Source: Hysterangium stoloniferum (taxonomy: Eukaryota > Basidiomycota > Agaricomycetes > Hysterangiales > Hysterangiaceae). From it: a stretch of DNA of 64,000 bases. Positions 43,531 to 53,510 of the stretch are shown here, in pieces. The stretch lies in contig WHVD01000005.1 of NCBI GenBank assembly GCA_015178975.1, positions 1,116,001 to 1,180,000 on the forward strand, read 5' to 3'. Made by a program: the position numbers and the translations under genes. The notes below the pieces were generated by a model, which saw nothing but the letters and a program-made list of their open reading frames with translations, ran no database searches and was not told where the DNA came from. Each line of letters begins with the position of its first letter. The stretch's first letter is position 1.

Positions 43531-45176
43531 TCAAATGCACAAAATATAAGCACTCATCCCTGCACTATCAGTGGGGATCTCCTGGTTTTCAGTAGGTAAT
43601 CCACTTGAAGACGAAACAACCAGCCTCGGCACAGGACAAAAACGTGCAATGTGACCTTCGCCGTTGCATCTATAGCAATTCTTCGGCTGTCGCACATTTG
43701 GTGAGTCGACTTTCATTTTCATGGCAATTTGACTCTCATTTTCTTTCCGCCCTTTTAGATGGCTTTCTTCTTCTACCAGCGCCATGGAAATTTCTTCGAC
43801 TGTAAGTGATCCCACATGCTGCATAAGAGCAGTTGCTACTGCACCAAATTCCAGAGCCAAACAATAGATGAGGACATCAGGCACATCCTCATCATGTAAC
43901 TCGACTCCAATCGCTCGAAGCTGTGAAGCCAGAGTCAAAATGCCATGGACATATTCCATCACTGGCTTTTTGACATCATGCTGGTACATATAGAGCTGGC
44001 GTTTTGTTACGACCGGACAAATCCCGCCGGACTCCAGGCACTAACTCGTACGCCCCCACGCGCTACAAGCACCAATCGTCTGTTTATAGGATTTCCCGCC
44101 CAGACTCCGTTACGTCAAGACTCATTACGTTCGACCTCATTAAGACACATATCAGTCACCGGACTTCCCCCGGATCCTGTCTCTGTCTATGTCCGTCTTC
44201 GTCCCACGCATCAGTCACCGGAACCCGCTCAGAATCCCGTCACCGCTCTAATCGAGCCCCGTTCCCGTTTTAGTCAAATGACCTGTCACGATTTAGGACT
44301 CCGCTCCCACTCCATTTCCCGTTATGGGTTATGCTTTGTCACGATTCGGACTCCGCTCTGTTCCGTTCCGTTCCTAACACCAATTTGGTGTTTACTATTC
44401 CTGTTTCATGTTTTGTTAGTTTCGTTTCGCCATTACTGGATTTGGTATGTCATTCACTCCATGGTCTATATAAACTGGCAGATGTTGTACATACAATCCA
44501 GTCAGAAAATTAGCTTAGATTTCCCCCAGTAATCTAATAATATTTTCCGCTCTAAAACCTTACTCGATTCACATCGCTCGCACTAGTCAGAGCCCACGGG
44601 CTCCGGCGCATCTATCTCTCTCAACCAACTCAACTCACGACCCACGACCTCCGACTTACGACCCACGACCTGACTTATGACCTACGACCCACGAACCCTG
44701 CCCGGACTCCCCGGGATCCCCGTCCGTCCGTTTGAAATTGGACAACACGATCTAGTGAGGGCGCAGCCTATAAGCTGAAGCCAAGTCCTACCGGATATCC
44801 CGCGGGTTTCTCCGGAAACCCGGCCTGTGTGTGTATCCTAACACGTTTCAACAAAATCCGATTGGCCCGATTATTTGCCTGATAGATTTTCGCAAGTGCT
44901 TGCCATGCCTCTGGTCCAGTGGTGCAATCCCGAATATATGTATGATTGTTGGCTTGATGCAATTGTCAATTCAATTGCTGTGTAACCATCCTCCAAATGC
45001 TTTGCCCAATCCAAATACTCCTTGCTATTCTCATCCTTAGGTGCCTTTGTTCCACCATTAACAACACTCCATGATCCAGCACGCCGCAAACCCATTGACA
45101 ATGAAAACTTCCATTTGTGGTAGTTATCACCCGAGAGTTTTGGGATACTTGCAAGTAAGGCATTGATATTAGACAT
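43531..45176 (-). pseudogene. Copia gag, frameshifted and split by LTR-A copy 1
   Basis: ATG 45176 opens MSNINALLASIPKLSGDNYH and KWKFSLSMGLRR, the start of the UBN2/Copia gag family. A frameshift follows IELTIAS; the next frame continues CTTGPEAWQALAKIYQ. A solo LTR interrupts at ILLKR. The frame resumes LYMYQHDVKKPVMEYVHGIL and ends with a zinc knuckle CYRCNGEGHIARFC. Excising the LTR plus one target duplication restores codon phase across the insertion. This is a retrotransposon capsid-like protein and is no longer functional. Confidence 0.85.
44005..44843 (+). repeat. Solo LTR-A, copy 1 (839 bp)
   Basis: Starts TGTTACGACCGGACAATCCC and ends GTGTGTATCCTAACA, flanked by CGTTT on both sides (44000-44004; 44844-44848). 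A TATA-like CTATATAAACTGG (44466 on) and a CGACCCACGACCTCC-type short tandem repeat (44637-44695) are inside. No coding region. It lies within the Copia gag. Confidence 0.9.
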
Positions 45177-45234
45177 AAGATGATGAGATAGTATTAGTGT
45201 GACTTTTTAAAGCAACGGGGTGGGGCCCATAACC

Positions 45235-45363
45235 TGTTCGATGTTGACGTTATGGCGAAAATGGATGAAGTTTATTTACGATGACTAAGCTACTGTAAAG
45301 TACGAAATAGCTGAGCATTGAGATAAAACACGTCAACGGCTTGCAATACAATGTACTCTAACA
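45235..45363 (-). repeat. Copia 5' LTR (129 bp)
   Basis: On plus it starts TGTTCGATGTTGACG and ends TACTCTAACA, followed by target duplicate GTTGT. Confidence 0.85.
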
Positions 45364-45860
45364 GTTGTTGGGCAGATGTAGCATGTAGATGGACCAAAGT
45401 GTTCCAGAGTTCAGATGTGAAGAGAGGGTTGTGATCAGAGATGATATGGACCATCAACCTATTTTCACAGTACCATTCATCAAAGAGGACCACTGCTGCT
45501 TGCATGGCAGTGTATGAAGAGTGGATGGCAGCAAGTCAGATATCAGCTCCTGAGGTGTCTGTCATAGTCATGACCATATCCTTTCCATTCTCCTCAGGGA
45601 GTGGACCCATGAAATCAATGGCAACTGTATCAAAACAGTTATCAGGCACTGGGAAGGGGTGTAGGGGGCTGCTTGGCTGTCTGGTACAGTCCTTGTTCTG
45701 CTGGCATTCTGTACATGAGGGTATGTATGTGGACTCCAAATCTCATTGCATTTTTGGCCAGTAATAGGAGTGACAAAGGGACTTGTAGTTTTTGTCAAAC
45801 CCAAAGTGGCCTAGAGTGTTGTGGGTGAGGTGGTAAAGTGTTTCCCTTATGGTGGTGTTT

Positions 45861-46259
45861 GTCACAACCATCACAAGTCACAATATTGTCACAAATATTC
45901 AAAGGTAATTTTTGACAACTCTTTGACTCATTGAATTCGACTTGACAAACCTGAACATTATTTGACATCATTGAATCTCTTTCAATATGTCTCATTTTGA
46001 CATCATGAATGATTTCATTATTAGTTCATAATATAGTCATAACAATATGAAGAAAAGCATAAAAGGGCCATGAAAGGAGCGAGGGAAGTCAGTTGAAATA
46101 TCTGTAAATTAGTGATACTAGTAATCTAACTTGTCGTAACTTCTTTGACAAATACTTCTGTGAGTTCTCACGACTGGTAATAGCCTCTTACTTCATCGAC
46201 AGGGCAAATATATACTTTGTCAAACAAGGCTTTTGAGTTCGATCAGTAGAATATTATTC
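45861..46259. mobile_element. Possible solo LTR or small insert in Gypsy-0
   Basis: The Gypsy integrase reading breaks after QLFFNKV (46262) and resumes at ETLYHLTHNTLGHF (45857). The about 400 bp between begins TGTCACAACC and ends ATTATTCA, AT-rich and non-coding, as an LTR might. No matching target duplication was found and no second copy exists here, so the class is a guess. Confidence 0.4.
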
Positions 46260-46466
46260 AACTTTATTGAAGAATAATTGATTTATGACAGTGTCTTGGA
46301 GGATTACTAGTCTGCCTCCAACATAAAGGAGGCCTGCATCCTTGTGTGCCCCTTCAATGCTTCCTGCAGTGATATCCTGGTCTAGCTGTTTGCAGAAATC
46401 ATCACTGAGATACTCCTGTTGGATCTTTTCCAGGAGTGAGGGGTCAGTATTGATGCTGAGGGTACC

Positions 46467-47307
46467 TGTTAGGATACACACACAGGCCGGGTTTCCGGAG
46501 AAACCTGCAGGATATCCAGTAGGACTTGGCTTCAGCTTATAGGCTGCGCCCTTGCTAGATCGTGTTGTCCAAGTTCAAACAGATGGACGGGAATCCCGGG
46601 GAGTCCGGGTGGGGTTCGTGGGTCGTAGGTCGTAAGTCGGGGGTCGTGGGTCGTGAGTCGGAGGTCGTGGGTCGTGAGTCGAGATAGTTGAGAGAGATAG
46701 ATGCGCCGGAGCCCGTGGGTTCCGACTAGTGTGAGCAATGTGAATCAAGCAAGGTTTTAGAGCGGAAAATGTTATTAGATTACTGGGGGGAATCTAAGCT
46801 AATTTTCTGACTGGATTGTATGTACAACATCTGCCAGTTTATATAGACCGTGGAGTGCATGACATACCAAATCCAGTAATGATGAAATGAAACTAACAAA
46901 ACATAAAACGGGAATAGTAAACACCAAGTTTGGTGTTAGGAATGGGACGGAACAGAGTGGTGTCTGAATCGTGACAAAGCATAACCCATAACGGGAAACA
47001 GAGTGGGAGTGGAGTCCTAAATCGTGACAGGTCATTTGACTAAAACGGGAATGGGGCTCGATTAGAGTGGTGACAGGATTCTGAGCGGGATCCAGTGACT
47101 GATGCATGGGACAAAGACGGACATAGACAGAGATGGAGTCTGGGGGAAGTCCGGTGACTGATGTGTGTCGTAATGAGGTCGAACATAACAAGTCTTGACG
47201 TAATGGAGTCCGGGCGGGAAATCCTATAAACAGACAATTGGTGCTTGTAGCATGTGGGGGCATACGGGTTAGTGCCCAGAGTCCGGCGGGATTGTCCGGT
47301 TGTAACA
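46467..47307 (-). repeat. Solo LTR-A, copy 2 (841 bp)
   Basis: Opposite orientation to copy 1. Flanked by GTACC on both sides (46462-46466; 47308-47312). It sits in Gypsy-0 between the RNase H and the integrase zinc region, and excising it joins LAGGT to the next codons in frame. Confidence 0.9.
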
Positions 47308-47803
47308 GTACCCCCTGCAAGCTTCCTTGTTGGTGAATATATATAGGCCAAGGCACAGGCAGCTTGCATGGCATCTGGGTCATTTTCGGGCATGCATGAT
47401 TATGCATCTGCAACAGAGTTGTCCTCACCACAGATATAAACTATATCAAAATCAAAATCAGCAAGGTACATAGACCATTGCATCTGTTGGTGGGACATCT
47501 CCTTTTGGGACTGGAAATATTCCAGTGTGCAGTAGTCAGTGTAGATGTTGAAATGACAACCTAATAAGTTGGTGTGCCACTTCTTGAGTGCCTTGATGAT
47601 GGCCAGTAATTCCTTTTCATGCACCAGGTAGTTCTTCTCAGTGTGGTTGAGCTGGTAGGCATTGTAATTGACAGGTTGTGCTGTGGCCCAATTGTTGCTG
47701 AAACTGAGGACAGCACCAGTGTGTCTGTCACTGGCATCTGTGGTTAGGAAGATCCTTCTGGTTGGGTCCTCATAGTTGATGACTGTGAGGCAGTCTACTC
47801 CTG

Positions 47804-48633
47804 TGTTATGACCGGACAATCCTGCCAGACTCCGGGCACTAACCTGTATGCCCCCACGCGCTACAAGCACCAATTGTCTGTTTATAGGATTTCCTGCCTG
47901 GACTCTGTTATGTCAAGACTTGTTACGTTCGACCTCATTATGACACATAGCAGTCACTGGACTTCCCCTGGACTCCGTCTCTGTCTATGTCCGTCTTTGT
48001 CCCACGCATCAGTCACCAGACCTTGCTCAGAATCCCGTCACCACTCTAATCGAGCCCCGTTCCTGTTTTAGTCAAATGACCTGTCACGATTTAGGACTCT
48101 GCTCGCACTCTGTTTCCCATTATGGGTTATGCTTTGTCATGATTCGGACTCCGCTCCGTTCCATCCCATTCCTAACACCAAACTTGGTGTTTACTATTCC
48201 TGTTTTATGTTTTGTTAGTTTTGTTTCGTCATTACTGGATTTAGTATGTCATGCATTCCACGGTCTATATAAACTGGCAGATGTTGTACATACAATCCAG
48301 TCAGAAAATTAGCTTAGATTCCCCCCAGTAATCTAATAACATTTTCCGCTCTAAAACCTTACTTGATTCACATCGCTCACACTAGTCGGAGCCCACGGGC
48401 TCCAGCGCATCTATCTCTCAACTATCTCGACTCACGACCCACAACCTCCGACCTACGACCCACGACCCCTGACTTACGACCTACAACCCATGAACCCCGC
48501 CTGGACTCCCCGGGATTCCCATCCGTCTGTTTGAAATTGGACAACACGATCTAGTGAGGGCGCAGCCTATAAGCTGAAGCCAAGTCCTACCGGATATCCT
48601 GCAGGTTTCTCTGGAAACCCAGCCTGTGTGTGA
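47804..48633 (+). repeat. LTR-A, copy 3, right end lost
   Basis: Starts TGTTATGACCGGACAATCC and matches LTR-A until CCTGTGTGTG. There the family's TATCCTAACA end is replaced by AT-rich DNA. No target duplication can be seen. Confidence 0.8.
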
Positions 48634-49150
48634 TATATATACTTTAGTGGACAAATAACTTTTAAAGTTTTGGGTTATCCTCTTAGATGATGATAAAAGG
48701 ATGCAAATTAAAAAAATGAACTTTTTGAAAACCAAATACCCTATGATAGTAATCACTACACAATGCAAACACACACTGTTTTTAAGGTCATTCTTCAATG
48801 AAGTCATAGAAGAACAGGCTAAAATAAAGGAAAGAGTGACAAAAAAGTTTAATATACTTTCTAGAAGAGAGAGTAAACTAATGAAAGAAATAGAATCCTT
48901 AAAACAACAGTTAAGTGATCAAAAAAAACACAATAAAGACTATGGTGACCAAGGATTTTCTATTAGAAAAAGAAAAGGCTGTATTATTCTAGATTTAGAT
49001 AATATAGGTATAATTGACTTAAAAGGGTACAGACTTATATTAATGGTAATCCTAAAGCTTTATTTACTATTTATAAGTATAGGAATGACTTTATTGATGT
49101 ACATAGAGGAAATTTATTGTGGATATAACTTCATTACAGATAAAGGAAAG
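48634..49150. other. AT-rich insert of unknown origin (517 bp)
   Basis: Composition drops sharply (roughly a quarter G+C by eye) between LTR-A copy 3 (plus) and LTR-A copy 5 (minus). A plus frame, 48701-49156, starts MQIKKMNFLKTKYPMIVITT and continues with a Lys/Glu-rich coiled-coil-like stretch (RRESKLMKEIESLKQQLSDQ), then KGCIILDLDNIGIIDLKGY. Another frame near 49030-49120 also stays open. Lys/Ile/Asn-rich coding with strong A/T third positions is unlike the nuclear genes here and like mitochondrial DNA, a mitochondrial plasmid or an integrated AT-rich virus. I cannot name the protein. Confidence 0.5.
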
Positions 49151-49521
49151 TGTTAGAGGTACATACACGGCGGGTTTCTGGAGAAACCTGTGGGAAATCC
49201 AGTAGGACTTGGCTTCAGCTTATAGGCTGTGCCCTCACAAGATCGTGTTGTCCAATTTCAGACAGGTGGATGGGAAACCCAGGGAGTCCGGGTGGGGTTT
49301 GTGGGTTGAGGGGTCGTAGGTTGGAGGTCGTGGGTTGAGAGGTCAGGGAGTTGAGATAAATAAGAGAGATAGATGCGTCAGAGCCCATGGGCTCTGACTA
49401 GCATGAGTGGTGTAGTTCAAGGAGGAGTTTAGAGCAGAAAATGTATTAGATTACTAGGGGGGAATCTAAGCCGATTTTCTGACTGGATTGTATGTACAAC
49501 ATCTGCCAGACTATATAGACC
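49151..49521 (-). repeat. LTR-A, copy 5, truncated
   Basis: Minus orientation. On plus it begins TGTTAGAGGTACATACACGG (the LTR end) and runs to CTATATAGACC, where it stops at the Gypsy-1 chromodomain. The first half of the LTR is missing. Confidence 0.75.
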
Positions 49522-49991
49522 TTGTAACCCACCCACTTGACCAAGTAAAGCAGTTGGCAAGTGCATTGATGCTTATCTATTTTTGAGTCTAAAATTTGTG
49601 AGATTTCAAACTCAGGTTCTCCATCAATAATGACTGGAGGAGGTGGAGATTGCACATGATCCGGGATAGTGTTAGCAGTACAAGGTTCTAACATAGAAAC
49701 ATGAAATACTGGGTGTACCTACTTGTGCTATTATTTCAAACGGGCCTAAATATTTTTCAACGAGTTTCTTTGATGGATGGGTAGTCTGGAAGAATTGAGC
49801 TTTGACAAAAACACGATCACCAATTTTGAAGTTTGGTGGTGGAATCCAGTTTTTGTCTGCTGAACACTGATATTGCTCTTGGGCGGACATTATTGCAGTC
49901 TGGAGTTCCTCGTAGAGCTTGTGGAGGTCTGTGACAAACTCTTGAGCATGGGCAGAGGCAAGATTCCATTCTGGGTGTACTGTAATATTTT

Positions 49992-50170
49992 CCACGAACT
50001 ATTTCCCATAAATCCTCCTTTTTAAAAATTAATATATATTCTCTATTAAATTGAATGTAACTTTTAAGATTTACAGTTCCAATACATATATTTAGAAGTT
50101 TTAGAAACTTTACTACTGGATATATGGGAATGGCATATTTTATGCTCTTCTTTGGTATTATAAGATATAT
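49992..50170. other. Short AT-rich insert within Gypsy-1 integrase
   Basis: The Gypsy reading GYNP should continue ITVHPEWN. Instead about 180 AT-rich bases lie between the two. The insert is open on minus, reading [20 protein letters not shown] and a further Ile/Lys/Asn-rich stretch. Its composition matches the 48634-49150 insert. No target duplication is obvious. Confidence 0.5.
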
Positions 50171-50314
50171 AAAGACTGATAATTGGATTGTACCCTTTAT
50201 TTGCAAACAACGGAGAAACACCAGTAGTGGCTGAGGGTGCATTGTTGTAAGCAAATTCTGCAAGTGGTAACAGGGATTTCCAATTGTCCTATTGATAGTT
50301 GCAATATATGCGGA

Positions 50315-51612
50315 TGTGATGTATCAGCATCATCTCATAATATCCTCTTAATTTTCTGTGGATTATTTAATATTCTTTCGAATTTATTGTATTTTTATTA
50401 TATTTTTATTGTGAAATATAAGGCCTTATTCCTTTTAACTTCACATAATAATAGCATATATGAACTCATATTATGCTATTATATCTTAGTTAATTTAATA
50501 TAATTTTTAACTAATTATTTATATTTTATTTACTTAGTTATTACCTTTCGGCACCTTGCTGCAGCCTAGTTTGCGCATGTTTGGAGTCATGTGACTTATT
50601 ACATAAACCTCCGGTGTTGGGAAGTCACAAAAGTCACAATTGTGACTACCCGAGTCACATAAGTCACAATTGTGACTACCCGAGTCACACAAGTCACGAA
50701 CGTGACTACCCGAGTCATTATTAGATTCCGCCGACTCATCGTTTGCTTCCGTCCCAGGACCGCGGCCTTGAACCTTCATGTTCAAGCAAGAGGTTAGAAC
50801 CCTTGTCTCAGAGAAGGGAATCACATGATAAACAAAGGGTAAATAATGAGTAGAATATGAGGTCATTATGATCTCACTAATGACCCTCATAAACTAAATA
50901 GTTAGCTAATCATTGAGTTATCAAAATGTATATAAGGAGGGCCAAGTTTCCAATAAAACCAATCTATCTCACACATATTTTACAGTACAGCACAGAAGCT
51001 TACCTCATCATCCTAAGGACAAACATAGCCTTAGTCTGATACACTCACTGCAAGCACCTACACTTGCAGCATCTTGAATCTTTGTCAGCAACTCTTGAAC
51101 TTAGCTAATCATCTAAGTTCCCCCAGCCTCACAGCTACCCTTTAGGCTTATTAATTAGATAATAAACCTAATAAGTATCTAAGTATCCTTACTGAAATCC
51201 CTGCCAATACTAGATTATTCAAGGCCCAGCCCTAAGATAATCCAATACAAATTATTTTCTCTATTAATAAATTATTTAACACCTTGTTAAATAACTATTA
51301 ATAGTTACAAATAAGCATACAAGAATCCGAAGCTCTTATATCAAGTCTCTGCCAAGTTACTGCGCATATATTCAGCTTCCAGCCCCTATTCTCAAGGAAT
51401 AGTTCTTGTATTTGCTAAAAGAGTCATACACAGTTCTATTGAACCTTTCAATAATCAAAATAAGCATTGATTTGAGTTGTTTAAGCTTCATAGCGCAGCT
51501 CATTAATCTATCAGTATTTAAATTACTGGACCTTTGCTTGTTTTATTGTTGAAGCTCTGTGACACTATAGCATATATTGAGCTATCTAAGAGAATCCCCT
51601 GAATACATTACA
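50315..51612 (+). repeat. Solo LTR-C, copy 1 (1298 bp)
   Basis: TGTGATGTATCAGCATC ... GAATACATTACA, flanked by GCGGA on both sides (50310-50314; 51613-51617). TATA-like TGTATATAAGGAGGGCC near 50930. It contains three GTCACAA-TTGTGAC-type short repeats (50620-50700). It splits the Gypsy-1 integrase exactly between LEQYLR and IYCNYQ. Confidence 0.9.
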
Positions 51613-52037
51613 GCGGAGGTATTGTTCCAATATCTGATTGATGCATTCAGTTTGTCTGTTGCCTTCTGGGTGATGTCCAGATGTGAAGTGTAACTTCACA
51701 TCCAAGGATTTCCTGAGGGATCTAAAGAAGTGAGATACAAACTCTGATCCTCAATCAGAAGTTACATGGGATGGAACTCCATGCTTGGAAAATACATTGA
51801 TAATAAAAGGTTCCGCTAACTGCATGGATGTGATGGTATCATGCATGGGAATGAATATACCTTGTTTTGAGAATCTGTCAACAACAACTAGAATGGCAGA
51901 AAAACCTTCAGAGTCTGGTAGGTGTTTGATGAAATCCATAGAGATGGAATTCCATGGGTGCTCTGGTACCGGGAGTTGTTTCAGAAGGCTGTATGGCTTG
52001 TGACACTGTGATTTAGAGTGTGGACAAGTAATGCAAG

Positions 52038-53510
52038 TGTGAGAGGTACAGCAAAATATACTCCAAAAATATAGTCTGGATGAGCTCATACTATATTTTC
52101 ATTATTATTTCTACTTTCTCTCTATTCTATTATACACATATAATTAGTTCGATGACCTATGCATTCAGTACATTGACTCTTGTGGGTGCATACACGCCAG
52201 ACTTATGTATTCTAGCCCCATGTTACGACCAGACAATCCCGCCGGACTCTGGGCACTAACCCATATACCCCCATGCGCTACAAGCACCAATTGTCTGTTT
52301 ATAGGATTTCCCACCCAGACTCCGTTATGTCAAGACTTGTTACGTTCAACCTCATTACAACACATATCAGTCACCGGACTTCCCCTGGACTCCGTCTCTG
52401 TCTATGTCCGTCTTCATCCCATGCATCAGTCACCGGATCCCGCTTAGAATCCCGTCACCACTCTAATCGAGCCCCATTCCCATTTTAGTCAAATGACCTG
52501 TCACGATTTAGGACTCCACTCCCGCTCCGTTTCCCGTTATGGGTTATGCTTTGTCACAATTCGGACTCCGCTCCATTCCGTCCCGTTCCTAACACCAAAC
52601 TTGGTGTTTACTATTCCCATTTTATGTTTTGTTAGTTTCGTTTCATCATTACTGGATTTGGTATGTCATGCATTCCACGGTCTATATAAACTGGCAGATG
52701 TTGTACATACAATCCAGTCAGAAAATTAGCTTAGATTCCCCCCAGTAATCTAATAACATTTTCTGCTCTAAAAACCTTGCTTGATTCACATCGCTCACGC
52801 TAGCCGGAGCCCACGGGCTCCGGCACATCTATCTCTCTCAACCAACATGACTCATGACCCACGACCTCCGACCCACGACCTCCAACCCACGACCTCCAAC
52901 CCACGACCTCCGACCCACGACCTCCGACCTACGACCTACGACCTACGACTTACGAACCCTGCCTGGACTCCCCGGGATTCCTGTCCACCTGTTCGAAATT
53001 GGACAACACGATCTAGCAAGGGTGCAGCCTATAAGCTGAAGCCAAGTCCTACCGGATAACCCGCAGGTTTCTCTGGAAACCCGGCCTGTGTGTGTATCCT
53101 AACACCCCAGTAGTTAGAACTCAGACACTTTTTACCCCGCAACCACGACTTACCCAGACACCAGTTAGTGTTCTGTAAGTTGTGATTGGGGTATCATCTC
53201 AACCATCACAGATGGGCTTTAACTATCTGCGCTATCAGAGTTTCGAACTATATTAGTCGGAAATCAACCTTTATCTCAATCTGTGTGGACTACATCCGTG
53301 CTACTCTGTTATTTGACTCTCTTGTTATTCTCTTCTACGCTCGAGCAGTCATTCAGAATCGTACTTTACAGTTGATTCTCCTTATTCATTTTAGCTCTCT
53401 ATTCTACTTTAGATAGCTATTTCACTCAACCGTATTGAACTAAATAGTCAATACGCATTCAGTCTGTATTAGACTTAGATAGTCAATACATCTCCGTGTT
53501 GTACCTATGT
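52038..53510 (+). repeat. LTR-B, copy 1, interrupted and 3'-truncated
   Basis: Starts TGTGAGAGGTACAGC and matches LTR-B copy 2 (57953-58580) through AGTCAATACATC. It is split by LTR-A copy 4. The last 70 bp present in copy 2 are missing; LTR-C copy 2 abuts, with the junction somewhere in 53497-53510. Confidence 0.75.
52221..53104 (+). repeat. Solo LTR-A, copy 4 (884 bp)
   Basis: TGTTACGACCAGACAATCCC ... TATCCTAACA with CCCCA duplicated at both ends (52216-52220; 53105-53109), inside LTR-B copy 1. The extra length relative to copies 1 and 2 comes largely from an expanded ACGACCTCCGACCC tandem tract at about 52855-52955. Confidence 0.9.

Larger units (their letters stand above)
43066..45363 (-). 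mobile_element. Non-autonomous gag-only Copia element
   Basis: Two direct 129-bp LTRs (43066-43194; 45235-45363) and a 5-bp target duplication GTTGT (43061-43065 and 45364-45368) bound the element inside Gypsy-0 integrase. Removing the nested LTR-A leaves about 1.45 kb. Inside is only a gag gene. Next to the 3' LTR (in minus orientation) lies a purine tract AAAGTGGGCA. Beyond the 5' LTR lies GGTTATGGGCCCC, a candidate primer-binding site. No protease, integrase or reverse transcriptase is present. The two LTRs differ at several C/T positions, so the insertion is not recent. Confidence 0.85.
42780..47803 (-). mobile_element. Degenerate chromodomain Gypsy element (Gypsy-0)
   Basis: Minus strand, right to left: RNase H (RIFLTTDASDRHTGAVLSF, LVHEKELLAIIKALKKW, VYICGEDNSVADA; 47790-47310), an integrase zinc-binding region (HNTLGHFGFDK, YIPSCTECQQNKD; 45850-45690), an integrase core (TVAIDFMGPLPEENGKD; DEWYCENRLMVHIISDH), then after the Copia insertion a C-terminal HP-FH-SLLNPFIPNDPSLFPN segment and a chromodomain-like IQYLV-WVGFGKDHDE-LPHKALED (42860-43060). 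Frameshifts and stops are scattered through it. It is split by LTR-A copy 2, by the gag-only Copia, and by a 0.4 kb insert at 45860-46260. Reverse transcriptase and gag are missing because LTR-A copy 3 and rearranged DNA cut it at 47803. Confidence 0.8.
49522..52037 (-). mobile_element. Degenerate chromodomain Gypsy element (Gypsy-1)
   Basis: Minus strand, right to left: integrase zinc end (TCPHSKSQCHKPYSLLKQLP), catalytic core (SISMDFIKHLPDSEGFSAIL; GSEFVSHFFRSLRKSLD; HHPEGNRQTECINQILEQYL). LTR-C copy 1 interrupts. The core resumes IYCNYQ ... [20 protein letters not shown], then EWNLASAHAQEFVTDLHKLY, FKIGDRVFVKAQFFQTTHPS, LGPFEIIAQVGTPS, and a chromodomain ending LLYLVKWVGYK where LTR-A copy 5 cuts in. 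A 180-bp AT-rich insert lies at about 49992-50170. LTR-B copy 1 truncates the upstream side at 52038. One stop sits in the conserved TSD-x-GSEF motif. Confidence 0.8.

Noticed and set aside
43945-44532. 195-codon plus frame with FSQMTCHDLGLRSHS
   Set aside because: It is LTR-A sequence; similar frames recur in every LTR-A copy and degrade independently.
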